DNA of 64,000 bases from Pseudomonas monsensis (GCF_014268495.2 NZ_CP077087.1:5289001-5353000), one strand, 5' to 3'. Positions 17,531 through 26,852 are shown, counted from the stretch's first letter. The notes: generated from the letters alone by a model not told the origin. Numbers and translations: made by a program.

Positions 17531-18930
17531 GCGAGCTGGCCAACCGGCGCATTCTGCTGATCGACGACATGCCGTCGATTCATGAAGACTTTCGCAAGAT
17601 ACTCGCGCCGCCGGCGGTGCAGTCAGTGGAGCTGGACGAGATGGAAGCGGCCCTGTTTGGCGCTCAGCTTCGTGCCGAACGGCCGCCGTTCGAGCTGGAC
17701 TCGGCCTATGGCGGCGAGGAAGGTCTGGGCAAGCTGGTGCAGGCCTTGCGCGAACAACGCCCCTACGCGCTGGCCTTCGTCGACATGCGCATGCCCGATG
17801 GCTGGGACGGCGCGAAAACCATCGAACATCTGTGGCAAGAAGATCCGCAGCTGCAAGTGGTGGTGTGTACCGCGTACTCGGATTACTCCTGGGACGAATT
17901 GCTGGAGCGGCTGCACGCCCACGATCGCCTGCTGATCCTGAAAAAACCGTTCGATAACATCGAAGTCCAGCAGATGGCCAACACCCTGCTGACCAAATGG
18001 CAGATGACGGAAAAGGCTTCGCTGCAAATGCATCATCTGGAACACCTGGTCGATCAGCGCACCGCCCAGCTCAGAGAGGCCAGCGAAGAGCTGCGCCGGG
18101 AAATCGACGAGCGCAAGCAACTGGAAGGGCAACTGGTGCAGTCGGAGAAACTGGCGTCACTGGGGCAACTGGCGGCGGGCGTGGCCCATGAAATCAACAA
18201 CCCGATCGGTTTCATTTCCTCCAACCTCGGCACCCTCGACGGTTACTTCAAGCAATTGCTGAGCATGCTCGACGCCTACCAGACGCTCGGGGGGCCTCTG
18301 GACAAAGAATCCGCGGCGCGCCTGGAACAATTGCGCACAGACGTCGAACTGGATTTTCTCCTTGAGGACATTCCCGTGCTGATTCGCGAGTCCAAGGAAG
18401 GCATCGGCCGGGTCGGCCAGATCGTCAAAGACCTGAAGGATTTCTCCCGGGTCGACACCAATCAGCAATGGCAGTGGGCGAATCTGCAGCAGGGCATTGA
18501 ATCGACCCTGAACATCGTCGCCAGCGAACTGAAATACAAGGCCGACGTGGTCAAGGAATATCAGACACTGCCGGACATCGAATGCCTGCCCTCGCAAATC
18601 AATCAAGTGATCATGAACCTGGTGGTCAACGCGGCGCAGGCGATGGGGCCGGAGCGCGGCACCATCACCTTGCGCACCGGCCAGCAGCAAGACCTTGCCT
18701 GGGTTGAAGTGGCCGATACCGGCTCGGGGATTGCCCCGGACACCCTGCAGAAAATCTTCGACCCGTTCTTCACCACCAAACCGGTGGGCCAGGGGACAGG
18801 GCTGGGTCTGTCCCTGTCCTACGGCATCGTGAAAAAACACGGCGGCGAGATTTCCGTGCGCAGCGAATTGGGCGTCGGCACGACCTTTCGCGTCGAACTG
18901 CCCATGCGCCAGAACCGCCCCGCCGCTTGA
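17527..18930 (+). CDS. receiver-histidine kinase hybrid (N-terminal receiver)
   Basis: A 467-residue soluble protein. The N-terminal receiver (Asp86 in FVDMRMPDGWDG) is of the same unusual type as in the genes at 10593 and 12851. It is followed by a coiled coil and a HisKA domain with His221 in AAGVAHEINNPIG, then an ATPase domain with NLVVNAAQAMG, DTGSGIAP and GTGLGLSLSYG. Because it lacks membrane segments and a sensor, it likely receives phosphate from the adjacent membrane kinase and relays it. It is the last gene of the operon; no clear terminator follows. Confidence 0.92.
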   Translation: MSELANRRILLIDDMPSIHEDFRKILAPPAVQSVELDEMEAALFGAQLRAERPPFELDSAYGGEEGLGKLVQALREQRPYALAFVDMRMPDGWDGAKTIEHLWQEDPQLQVVVCTAYSDYSWDELLERLHAHDRLLILKKPFDNIEVQQMANTLLTKWQMTEKASLQMHHLEHLVDQRTAQLREASEELRREIDERKQLEGQLVQSEKLASLGQLAAGVAHEINNPIGFISSNLGTLDGYFKQLLSMLDAYQTLGGPLDKESAARLEQLRTDVELDFLLEDIPVLIRESKEGIGRVGQIVKDLKDFSRVDTNQQWQWANLQQGIESTLNIVASELKYKADVVKEYQTLPDIECLPSQINQVIMNLVVNAAQAMGPERGTITLRTGQQQDLAWVEVADTGSGIAPDTLQKIFDPFFTTKPVGQGTGLGLSLSYGIVKKHGGEISVRSELGVGTTFRVELPMRQNRPAA

Positions 18931-19133
18931 CGGTGTTTCAGATGTCAGCACCGCCAGGTGATCAAGGCTGACCATCAGCCGAATGTTATTGGAGTGAAGG
19001 CAGAGCCGGGTTCGGCAAATGTTTCGGGGGTGGCCTGCTATTTTTATCGGGTTTAAGGGGGCACAACTCCCTGGGTTCAAGTCCTGAGCACAGCTTGAAT
19101 TCGCAGATTCAGAAACCTGAATTCGACTCGATC

Positions 19134-19215
19134 CTTCAGGTCGGCGCACCTCGAACAACCCACTCGGTCAGTCCCTCTCCCTCCGGTACATACAGTGAGA
19201 GGGCTAGGGTGAGGG
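19134..19215. repeat. half element of the CCCTCTCCC / GGGTGAGGG repeat family
   Basis: The segment contains ttcaggtcgg..., ctcggtcagtccctctccctc and gagagggctagggtgaggg. Closely related sequence occurs at 61650-61828, where it is a full inverted pair. It fills most of the space between the signalling operon and the hydrolase gene at 19222. The remainder of 18931-19221 shows no feature I can define. Confidence 0.55.
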
Positions 19216-19221
19216 CCGCGG

Positions 19222-20043
19222 TTAGCGGTGTGGAATCAACAATTGGCGAACACCATCGCTCCGCTCCACCACCTCCCCCGGCAGCTTCAAGCGCTGATCA
19301 TCCAGATAGCGGTAATCCTTGCGCGCAATCTCCAGTTGCGCGACATCCAGTTCAACGCTGAACGTCCCGGCTTCACGCCCCGCTTCGAACAGCATTGTCC
19401 CCAGCGGATCGACCAACGCACTGCCGCCGGCAAACATCAAACCGTCATCGCCGGCCTCGACCCGGTTGACCATCAGCGCGAACGCCTGATTCTCCTGGGC
19501 GCGCGCCATGATGGCGGTGCGGTGAGTCGGGGCATACGGGTCCATGTTGCCGTTGGTCACGATCAGCAACTCGGCGCCGAGTTGCGCCAGCGCACGGGCG
19601 GACTCGGGGAACTCGATGTCGTAGCAGATCAGCAGGCCGACACGTACGCCATTCCACTCGCACGTGGCATAACGATCGCCCGCCTCGAACACGCCGCGAT
19701 CGGAGGCCCACAGGTGGGTCTTGCGGTATTTCAGGGCGATGCCTTCGGGGGTGAGCAGCAGCGTGGTGTTGTAGAAGTGCCCGTTGTCGTGCTCGGCCAT
19801 GCCGATCACCACCGCAACATTGCGTTCGCGGGCGGCGACCAGCACGGCGCTGATGGTCGGGCCGGCCACCGGCTCGGCGATTTGCGCCACGGTGTCAGCG
19901 CTCGGGAAGCCCATCAGGTGGGTTTCCGGGAAGACGATCAGTTGCGTATCGGCGGCGCACGCGGCGATCACCGCGAGGGCACGTTCGAGGTTGTATGCCG
20001 TGTCGTTGTCACGGCCCGCCAGTTGGGCGAGTTCGACTTTCAT
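19222..20043 (-). CDS. carbon-nitrogen hydrolase (nitrilase superfamily)
   Basis: A 273-residue member of the nitrilase superfamily with the full Glu-Lys-Cys triad: Glu40 (VFPETHLMGF), Lys108 (KYRKTHLW) and Cys140 (LLICYDIEFPES). Enzymes of this fold cleave non-peptide C-N bonds in amides, carbamoyl compounds or nitriles. The overall length and motif wording fit the amidase branches (omega-amidase or N-carbamoyl-putrescine-type) better than true nitrilases. It is divergent from a LuxR-type regulator at 20168, which probably controls it. Confidence 0.9.
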   Translation of the reverse strand: MKVELAQLAGRDNDTAYNLERALAVIAACAADTQLIVFPETHLMGFPSADTVAQIAEPVAGPTISAVLVAARERNVAVVIGMAEHDNGHFYNTTLLLTPEGIALKYRKTHLWASDRGVFEAGDRYATCEWNGVRVGLLICYDIEFPESARALAQLGAELLIVTNGNMDPYAPTHRTAIMARAQENQAFALMVNRVEAGDDGLMFAGGSALVDPLGTMLFEAGREAGTFSVELDVAQLEIARKDYRYLDDQRLKLPGEVVERSDGVRQLLIPHR

Positions 20044-20167
20044 CGCGAGTCCTTGTGGTCGTGGCCGGGCGCGGAAAGATTGCCCGGTGGCTGTCGGTGG
20101 GCCAGTATGCGCAGCAAGCGACCGGCCAGGGAATCACGCGGCCGGGGTAACCCGATAGGGGTAGTCC

Positions 20168-20968
20168 ATGTCCGTTTCGTTTGATGACATCACCTGGCAC
20201 CGCGCCGTCGGGCAATTGATCGACGCGCTCGACAAGCCGAATTTCTGGGCGCAACTGGTGCGTCTGCTCGACCAGTACGTGGCGTTCGATAGCTGGGTCG
20301 CGCTGCTGTTCAGCGCCGACCGGCACCCGCAGGTCTTCGCCGAATGCCCCGGCGAAGACGGCAGTCCCGATCAGTTGTTTCAGGATTACCTGCGCGGTCT
20401 GTACCGGCTCGACCCGTTCTACATCGCCTGTCGCGAACAATCGCGCAGCGGGCTGTATCGCCTGTCCGAGGTGGCGCCGGAGCATTTTGAACTGACCGAG
20501 TATTACCAGCGATACTTTCGTCTGAATGTGGTCGCCGACGAAATCCAGTTCAATTGCCAGCTCGAAGGCGAACGCACGCTGTGCCTGTCACTGGGCAGTG
20601 AAAAACGTTTCACTGGCGAGCAGATCGCTTTGCTGTCATTGATCCAGCCTTGGGTATTGGGCCTGTTGCGCCAGCGCCTGCCTTACGAAATCAACGCAAC
20701 CGTGGCCCTCGCTGTAACACCTGCACCGGTCGACTGGCGAGTGCAACTGGAGGCCTCGGTGCAACAACTCAAAGGCGCGCAACTGACTGGCCGGGAACTG
20801 GACGTGGGGCGTTTGATGCTCAGCGGTTGCTCCAGTAAAGAAATCGCCCGTAAGCTGGAAATCTCTGTAGAAACCGTGAAAGTCCATAAGAAACACATGT
20901 ACAGCAAGCTGGGGATCAAATCCCAGTCGGAGCTGTTTTCGATTTTTCTCCAGGCGCAAAACGCCTGA
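20168..20968 (+). CDS. LuxR-family transcriptional regulator
   Basis: A 266-residue regulator with a C-terminal LuxR/GerE helix-turn-helix (LTGRELDVGRLMLSGCSSKE, then IARKLEISVETVKVHKKHMY). The N-terminal domain of about 190 residues has no recognised autoinducer-binding signature and is a putative ligand or protein interaction domain (AFDSWVALLFSAD, LYRLDPFYIACRE). The gene is divergently arranged with the nitrilase-family hydrolase, with 124 bases between the starts, suggesting direct regulation of that gene. A REPIN follows its stop. Confidence 0.88.
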   Translation: MSVSFDDITWHRAVGQLIDALDKPNFWAQLVRLLDQYVAFDSWVALLFSADRHPQVFAECPGEDGSPDQLFQDYLRGLYRLDPFYIACREQSRSGLYRLSEVAPEHFELTEYYQRYFRLNVVADEIQFNCQLEGERTLCLSLGSEKRFTGEQIALLSLIQPWVLGLLRQRLPYEINATVALAVTPAPVDWRVQLEASVQQLKGAQLTGRELDVGRLMLSGCSSKEIARKLEISVETVKVHKKHMYSKLGIKSQSELFSIFLQAQNA

Positions 20969-20991
20969 AACAGCGCGATTTACGCTTTTTT

Positions 20992-21079
20992 GTGGGAGCG
21001 AGCTTGCTCGCGAAGGGGCCATCACCTCCAACAGTCATGTTGGCTGATCCACCGTATTCGCGAGCAAGCTCGCTCCCAC
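20992..21079. repeat. REPIN, GTGGGAGCGAGCTTGCTCGC family
   Basis: An 88-bp inverted element: gtgggagcgagcttgctcgc at its left and the complementary gcgagcaagctcgctcccac at its right, with a short unrelated loop. It separates the LuxR gene from the FMN protein gene and could also end transcription of the former. Confidence 0.88.
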
Positions 21080-21126
21080 AAGGAACTGCGGCGCTGATTA
21101 TTCCGAGTCCGAACCAGGGAAACCGT

Positions 21127-22746
21127 ATGAGCCTGTCACTCCTGAGCCGCTACGCCTTCTTTGCCGTCTGCGTGATCTTCACCCTCGCCAGCCTGCCTTT
21201 TCTCGACCACGACTGGCTGTGGCCGATCACCGCCGTCACCGGCGTGCTGAGCCTGCTCGGTCTGTTCGATCTGCTGCAGAGCCCCCATGCAGTCCGCCGC
21301 AACTACCCGATCCTGGGCAACATCCGCTATCTGGTCGAAGGCATCCGCCCGGAAATCCGCCAGTACCTGCTGGAGTCCGACAGCGACGCCCTGCCCTTCT
21401 CCCGCGCACAACGTTCGCTGGTGTACTCGCGAGCGAAAAACGAAACCGCCGACAAACCGTTCGGCACGCTGATTGATGTCTATCAATCGGGTTTCGAATT
21501 CATCGGCCATTCGATGCGCCCGGCGCCGTTGAGCGACCCGAGCAGTTTCCGCGTCACCGTCGGCGGCCCGCAGTGCACGCAGCCGTATTCGGCCTCGGTG
21601 TTCAACATCTCGGCGATGAGCTTCGGCTCGCTCAGCGCCAACGCCATCCGGGCGTTGAATCAAGGGGCGAAACTCGGCAACTTTGCCCACGACACCGGCG
21701 AAGGCAGCATCAGCCCCTATCACCGTGAACACGGCGGCGACCTGACCTGGGAACTGGGCAGCGGCTACTTCGGTTGCCGCACCAGCGACGGCCGCTTCGA
21801 CCCGGAACGCTTCGCCGCCCAGGCGCAAAATCCGCAAGTGCGGATGATCGAAATCAAGATGAGCCAGGGCGCCAAACCGGGCCACGGCGGGATCCTGCCC
21901 AAACACAAGGTCACCCAGGAAATCGCTGACACCCGCGGCATCCAGATGGGCGAAGACTGCATCTCGCCGTCACGCCACAGCGCGTTTTCCACACCCATCG
22001 AGCTGATGCAGTTCATCCAGCAATTGCGTGAACTGTCCGGCGGCAAACCGGTGGGCTTCAAGTTCTGCCTCGGTCATCCATGGGAGTTCATGGGCATCGC
22101 CAAGGCCATGCTGGAAACCGGCATCCTGCCGGACTTCATCGTCGTCGATGGCAAGGAAGGCGGCACCGGCGCCGCGCCAGTGGAGTTCACCGACCACATC
22201 GGCGTGCCGATGCGCGAAGGCCTGCTGTTTGTGCACAACACCCTTGTGGGCCTGAACCTGCGCGACAAGATCAAACTCGGCGCCAGCGGCAAGATCGTCA
22301 GCGCCTTCGACATCGCCAGCGTGCTGGCCATCGGCGCCGACTGGGCCAACTCCGCGCGCGGCTTCATGTTCGCCATCGGCTGCATCCAGTCGCAAAGCTG
22401 CCACACCAACAAATGCCCGACCGGCGTGGCGACTCAGGACGCCTTGCGCCAACGCGCGCTGGTGGTGCCGGACAAGGCCCAGCGCGTCTACAACTTCCAC
22501 CGCAATACGCTCAAGGCGCTGGCGGAAATGCTTGCCGCTGCCGGTCTTGAGCATCCGTCGCAACTGTCGGCCAAGCACCTGGTGCGACGCATGTCAGCGA
22601 CTGAAATCAAACTGTTTTCGCAATTGCATGTGTTCCTCAAACCCGGCGAGTTGCTCACCGGGGAAGTGAACGGCGAGTTCTATTCGCGGATGTGGCAGAT
22701 GGCGCGGGCGGACAGTTTTGAACCGCAGGAAGTGGCGGCGGCCTGA
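21127..22746 (+). CDS. FMN-binding glutamate synthase-family protein
   Basis: A 539-residue protein with an N-terminal membrane anchor (two hydrophobic stretches within residues 1-55), then the FMN-binding alpha/beta barrel of glutamate synthase. Landmarks are FNISAMSFGSLSANAIRALN, GEGSISPYH, and a cysteine cluster CIQSQSCHTNKCPTG that corresponds to the iron-sulfur ligand region of GltS. It lacks the glutaminase and C-terminal domains of full glutamate synthase, so its real substrate is uncertain. The ATG at 21127 has AGGGA upstream; a longer frame runs back through the REPIN and is rejected. Confidence 0.88.
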   Translation: MSLSLLSRYAFFAVCVIFTLASLPFLDHDWLWPITAVTGVLSLLGLFDLLQSPHAVRRNYPILGNIRYLVEGIRPEIRQYLLESDSDALPFSRAQRSLVYSRAKNETADKPFGTLIDVYQSGFEFIGHSMRPAPLSDPSSFRVTVGGPQCTQPYSASVFNISAMSFGSLSANAIRALNQGAKLGNFAHDTGEGSISPYHREHGGDLTWELGSGYFGCRTSDGRFDPERFAAQAQNPQVRMIEIKMSQGAKPGHGGILPKHKVTQEIADTRGIQMGEDCISPSRHSAFSTPIELMQFIQQLRELSGGKPVGFKFCLGHPWEFMGIAKAMLETGILPDFIVVDGKEGGTGAAPVEFTDHIGVPMREGLLFVHNTLVGLNLRDKIKLGASGKIVSAFDIASVLAIGADWANSARGFMFAIGCIQSQSCHTNKCPTGVATQDALRQRALVVPDKAQRVYNFHRNTLKALAEMLAAAGLEHPSQLSAKHLVRRMSATEIKLFSQLHVFLKPGELLTGEVNGEFYSRMWQMARADSFEPQEVAAA

Positions 22747-22755
22747 ACCATGCAG

Positions 22756-22777
22756 GGCCAGTCCCGCAAGACTGGCC
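22756..22777. terminator. convergent-gene hairpin terminator
   Basis: GGCCAGTC - CCGCAA - GACTGGCC is a perfect 8-bp stem followed on the plus strand by TTCATTCTT. It lies between the convergent genes ending at 22746 (+) and 22779 (-). Confidence 0.75.
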
Positions 22778-22778
22778 T

Positions 22779-24293
22779 TCATTCTTGAATATACAGGCGG
22801 GCTTCGATCGCACCGCCGTCAATCGTCCCCTGTCTTTTCCATCGCGGAGAAATGCGGGAGATATCCTCGACATTCAGCCTTTCGGTAATCCACCAGACCC
22901 TCTTGGCAGTCAGATGAAGGAGCGCTTCGTCATCCCGCACATACAATTGAAGCGGTTGAGGCATAAGTGCCCATACGCCGTAATTCGGGTATCCCCAGCT
23001 TTTCCCGGCGAACCTTCCGGTATACATCCTTGGGACGCTACCTGCTTTCAGGTAGTAATCCAGCGGCAAATACCAAAGCATGTCACCGACCACAATCTCG
23101 TCGCCCGGCCGGCTTTGCGCTTGCAGACCAGCGGCCAGAACATCGGTATGAGGCGCAAGAGGATCTATGCGCGTCATGGCCACCAAAACCTGTATCTCAT
23201 GAATGACAAGCGCGAACAGTACGACAATGACCAGCTTTCGATTGCGCTGCCACCCGGCCTCAAGCGCGACAGCGACGATCAACGGCATGCCCAGGGCCGC
23301 GAAGTAAAAATATCTGAAAACCAGCGTCGACTTGAACACAGACAGCAACATCAGCGCGGTCAGCGGAACGAAAAAATACGCCACCAGCAAGCCGCCATAA
23401 CGAGCATTGCTGCGATCCCTCAAGACAACCACCACGGCACAGGCTACCACCACCATGGCCGGCCACAGTTGCCACTCTGTCAGGTTGTCCACCGATGTTG
23501 CACCGAACGATAACTGCGAGATCAACTCCATCGCCGATTCCAGGCTCATCACCGGTATCCATCCGAAATCGGGTTTCATGGCAACTTGCTCAAGCAAAAC
23601 GGGCACCCATGGCAGGAAAAGCGCCACAACGGCACCATTGGCTGTGAGCCAGCCCTGCAACGAAATACCCGTGGCCTTGCGAGCCCATGCCTGTGACCAG
23701 AACACCCAATGTGTCAAGACACACAATGCCGCGAAGTAGTGCGTGTACATCGCCATGGACATCAGCAGCACATACAGCAACGGATAACGTTTGTGTTGCG
23801 GCATCTGGCTCCAGCAGACCAGGGCGACCGTGGCAGCCATCAACCACAGGGCAAGCAGCGGGTACATTCGGACGTCCTGGCTTATCTGCACGCTGCTCGG
23901 TAGCAGTGCCAGCAACAATGCGGCAATGCGGGTCGCTGCCGACGTCGCGACCAGGCTCAAGAGTTTCAGGGCAAGCACCATGGCACCGATATCGGCCAAT
24001 ACCCCCAACGACCTGACAGCCCCCGCGCTGTCACCGAACCAATGAATCCAGTAATGCAGGATCAGGTAGTAGAGCGGTGGGTGATTATCCTTGCCCGCAA
24101 GGGCCAGAATCTGCGCGGGTGCTTGGTGCGCAACCCGGATACCGAACGCCTCGTCGTACCAGATCGGATTCAAATCGATCGAGTAGAACCGTACGCTCAA
24201 CGCCAGTACCAGGCACGTCAACAGCACAAGACGATGGGTGTGCTTTGTACCTTCCCAGCCTTTGAAGGCAGGCAGCTGTTCGAAGGCGCTCAT
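22779..24293 (-). CDS. membrane glycosyltransferase, GT39/ArnT-like
   Basis: A 504-residue integral membrane protein with about 11-12 membrane segments and a soluble C-terminal tail of about 120 residues. An early acidic motif, LNPIWYDEAFG, and a following KDNHPPLYYLILHYW fit the GT-C fold of dolichyl- or undecaprenyl-phosphate sugar transferases (GT39/ArnT type). The ATG at 24293 overlaps the stop of gtrA-like gene 24290-24652 (ATGA), so the two are translated together. The pair would modify a surface glycan using a lipid-linked sugar (inference). The long in-frame extension upstream reads across the gtrA gene and is rejected. Confidence 0.85.
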   Translation of the reverse strand: MSAFEQLPAFKGWEGTKHTHRLVLLTCLVLALSVRFYSIDLNPIWYDEAFGIRVAHQAPAQILALAGKDNHPPLYYLILHYWIHWFGDSAGAVRSLGVLADIGAMVLALKLLSLVATSAATRIAALLLALLPSSVQISQDVRMYPLLALWLMAATVALVCWSQMPQHKRYPLLYVLLMSMAMYTHYFAALCVLTHWVFWSQAWARKATGISLQGWLTANGAVVALFLPWVPVLLEQVAMKPDFGWIPVMSLESAMELISQLSFGATSVDNLTEWQLWPAMVVVACAVVVVLRDRSNARYGGLLVAYFFVPLTALMLLSVFKSTLVFRYFYFAALGMPLIVAVALEAGWQRNRKLVIVVLFALVIHEIQVLVAMTRIDPLAPHTDVLAAGLQAQSRPGDEIVVGDMLWYLPLDYYLKAGSVPRMYTGRFAGKSWGYPNYGVWALMPQPLQLYVRDDEALLHLTAKRVWWITERLNVEDISRISPRWKRQGTIDGGAIEARLYIQE

Positions 24294-24652
24294 GACTGAT
24301 GCCTGCGAAACAGCACTAACCTGAAAAAACAGTACCCCAACAACAAATTGACCGACGTGAACACCACCACCGTCAGCAATCCCGGCAGATCGCGCGCATC
24401 CGCAAGCATGCCAATCGCAAAACTGAGCGCGCCCATCACAACGATAAACAACAGGTAACCGAACACCGACGTTCGTCTGTCCAGGGTGTACAGCATGTTC
24501 ACGTAAAACGAGAACGCCGCTGCCACGCAGAACGCGGCAAAGTTGCTGGCGGCCTGCGACAAACCGGCGGCGCTGCACAGGACGAAGAAAATCTGCCAAT
24601 GGATCAATCCATCGGCGATGCCGATCACCATCAATGCAGAGAATCCTTTCAT
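24290..24652 (-). CDS. GtrA-family membrane protein
   Basis: A 120-residue protein with four hydrophobic helices, typical of GtrA flippase-like proteins that move undecaprenyl-phosphate-linked sugars across the inner membrane. A conserved pattern is ASNFAAFCVAAAFSFYVNMLYTL... near the middle and NLLLGYCFFRLVLFRR at the end. It is the first gene of a two-gene unit with the GT39-like transferase. A 22-base motif shared with position 52231 lies 63 bases upstream of its start. Confidence 0.88.
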   Translation of the reverse strand: MKGFSALMVIGIADGLIHWQIFFVLCSAAGLSQAASNFAAFCVAAAFSFYVNMLYTLDRRTSVFGYLLFIVVMGALSFAIGMLADARDLPGLLTVVVFTSVNLLLGYCFFRLVLFRRHQS

Positions 24653-24715
24653 TCCGTGCTCCTTGCCCTTGACTCGCTTGCCGAGGTTTCAAGCTAGGGC
24701 AGGACGGGGTGACCG

Positions 24716-24737
24716 GTCTACTGTCAGAAATTACAGG
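24716..24737. promoter_or_regulatory. 22-base motif shared with 52231-52252
   Basis: The sequence beginning gtctactgtcagaaattac is identical over 22 bases at 52231-52252. In both places it lies 60-90 bases upstream of a minus-strand gene (GtrA here). Its core CTGT...ACAG is an imperfect palindrome, so it may be a protein-binding site. No function is known to me. Confidence 0.4.
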
Positions 24738-24837
24738 TGGCGGCACTATCCCGACGAACGGGCATTCCTTCCTCTACAAAACAGTGGCCATGAACACTGG
24801 GCGGCGTGCATGAAAAACGGATTGATGGCGCCACCCT

Positions 24838-24867
24838 GCAAAAACCCCGGCCATTGGACCGGGGTTT
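24838..24867 (-). terminator. rho-independent terminator of the permease gene
   Basis: AAACCCCGG - 8-base loop - CCGGGGTTT gives a 9-bp stem. Read on the minus strand it is followed by a run of five T, right after the stop of the amino-acid permease. Confidence 0.85.
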
Positions 24868-24888
24868 CGGGCATTTCAGGTGGCAGGT

Positions 24889-26310
24889 TTACGACGCCGA
24901 ACGTACCGCGCCCTGCGGCTCACCGGTCGGCTGCAACTTGAACACGTAGAACAACACTGTCAGCAGCATCAGGAACGCTGGCCCCACATACAGCGCCACG
25001 CGCGTATCCGGGAAGTACGCCATCAGGCCGACCACCAGCACCAGGAAAGCCAGGGCGAAGTACGAGCTGACCGGATATAGCCACATCTTGTATTTCAGGC
25101 CGGCGCGCTCGCTGGCGCTCAGGCCTTTGCGGAATTTCAGTTGCGCCAGCAGGATCATCACCCAGGTCCAGATCGCACCGAAGGTGGCGATCGAGGTCAC
25201 CCAGACAAAGACTTTTTCCGGCACCAGGTAGTTGAGCAGCACGCCCAACAGTAACGCGCCGATCGACAGCAGCAACGCACGGCGCGGCACACCGTTGTTC
25301 GACGTCTTGGCGAAACCGGCCGGGGCCTGACCGTTTTGCGCCAGGCTGTAGAGCATGCGCCCGGTGCTGAAGATGCCGCCGTTGCACGACGACAGCGCGG
25401 CGGTGATCACCACGAAGTTGATGATGCCGGCAGCGGTTTTGATGCCCAGGCGTTCGAAGGTCATCACGAAGGGGCTGCCCTGGGTGCCGATTTCGTTCCA
25501 CGGGTAGATCGACAGGATCACGAACAACGCGCCGACGTAGAACAGCAGAATGCGCCAGAACACCGAGCCGATTGCGTTCGGGATGGTCTTCTGCGGGTTG
25601 CGCGCTTCACCGGCAGTCAGGCCGATCATCTCGACACCGAGGTAGGCGAACATGACCATCTGCAGGGACATCAGCACCCCGGTCACGCCGTTGGGCATGA
25701 AGCCACCGTGGGCCCACAGGTTGGAAATCCCCAGCGCCACGCCGTCGTTACCAAAACCGAAGGCAATGATGCCGACGCCACCAATCACCATGGCGATGAT
25801 GGTGACGATTTTGATCAGGGCGAACCAGAACTCGAATTCACCGAAGGCCTTGACCGCGATCAGGTTGATCGAGCCCATGCTGAGCAGTGCCGCGAGGGCC
25901 CAGATCCAGCGCGGCACATCGGGGAACCAGATGCCCATGTACACGGCGACGGCAGTGATTTCCGCAACGCAGGTCACCAGCCACAGGAACCAGTAGTTCC
26001 AGCCGGTCAGAAAACCTGCCAGTGGACCGAGATAGTCCTGGGCGTAGCGGCTGAACGAACCGGCCACCGGGTTGTGTACGGCCATTTCGCCGAGGGCGCG
26101 CATGATCACCAGGATCGCCAGACCGCCGAGAATGTAGGACAGCATGATTGCCGGGCCGGCCATTTCAATGGCCTTGGCCGAACCCAGGAACAGACCGACG
26201 CCGATACAGGCACCGAGCGCCATCAGGCGAATATGCCGTTCGCCGAGTTCGCGTTTGAGCGGACCGCCCTGAGCGGTTTCGCCGTGAGGCAGGTGATTGC
26301 CAACTGGCAT
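24889..26310 (-). CDS. amino acid permease (APC superfamily, AAT family)
   Basis: A 473-residue transporter with twelve predicted membrane helices. The N-terminal motif RHIRLMALGACIGVGLFLGS and the helix AGPAIMLSYILGGLAILVIM are hallmarks of the AAT family (proline, aromatic, GABA and D-Ser/D-Ala/Gly permeases). Sequence such as NPVAGSFSRYAQDYLGPLAG is close to ProY-like proteins, but I cannot assign a substrate. The gene is monocistronic with its own terminator at 24838. Confidence 0.9.
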   Translation of the reverse strand: MPVGNHLPHGETAQGGPLKRELGERHIRLMALGACIGVGLFLGSAKAIEMAGPAIMLSYILGGLAILVIMRALGEMAVHNPVAGSFSRYAQDYLGPLAGFLTGWNYWFLWLVTCVAEITAVAVYMGIWFPDVPRWIWALAALLSMGSINLIAVKAFGEFEFWFALIKIVTIIAMVIGGVGIIAFGFGNDGVALGISNLWAHGGFMPNGVTGVLMSLQMVMFAYLGVEMIGLTAGEARNPQKTIPNAIGSVFWRILLFYVGALFVILSIYPWNEIGTQGSPFVMTFERLGIKTAAGIINFVVITAALSSCNGGIFSTGRMLYSLAQNGQAPAGFAKTSNNGVPRRALLLSIGALLLGVLLNYLVPEKVFVWVTSIATFGAIWTWVMILLAQLKFRKGLSASERAGLKYKMWLYPVSSYFALAFLVLVVGLMAYFPDTRVALYVGPAFLMLLTVLFYVFKLQPTGEPQGAVRSAS

Positions 26311-26683
26311 AGGGGTGCAACCTCGTCTTGTTATTGGATATGACCACCGAGTGTCGAAGCGTCGGCCGATAGGCCCTGGCTTGCATGAAACCGCGCCTGC
26401 CTCGTGGGCAAACGCGTCTTGTAGGACAAAACCTGCAAGATCAGCGGGGCGTGCAGTATAAAAAGCCTTGGACAGGTGTTTTCACTCTATAAACCACAAC
26501 ATTTAGCGACAACTCTCGGCAAAAGCCCGGTTTGCGGAGAGGCATTCCCTGCTCGACGCCGGAAAATCCGCCACTAAAAATGGCGCCGAGTATTGCACAG
26601 CAATGGTGCAGCGTCATGCCCCTGCCTTACCGCATTTGATCTACCGAGCTCTCTAGCTCAATGGTCCTGAAGCCTCCCCCCGT
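26311..26683. other. intergenic region upstream of permease
   Basis: About 370 bases without a convincing gene. It must contain the permease promoter on the minus strand, but I could not define boxes, operators or RNA structure with confidence. Confidence 0.4.
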
Positions 26684-26814
26684 GTGGCGAGGGGATTTAT
26701 CCCCGCTCGGCTGCGCAGCAGTCGTAATCCCTGAACACGCGGTTGTGCAGGTGAATATCAGTGCATGGATTTGGGGCCGCTTCGCGGCCCAACGGGGATA
26801 AATCCCCTCGCCAC
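26684..26814. repeat. REPIN copy 1, GTGGCGAGGGGATTTATCCCC family
   Basis: A 131-bp inverted element whose ends read gtggcgaggggatttatccc and the complement gggataaatcccctcgccac. An internal palindrome ggggccgcttcgcggccc is present. It is nearly identical to the copies at 27281 and 28064. Confidence 0.92.
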
Positions 26815-26852
26815 AGATACCCGCTTCAGCTGAGACAAATCCTTCATCTCAT

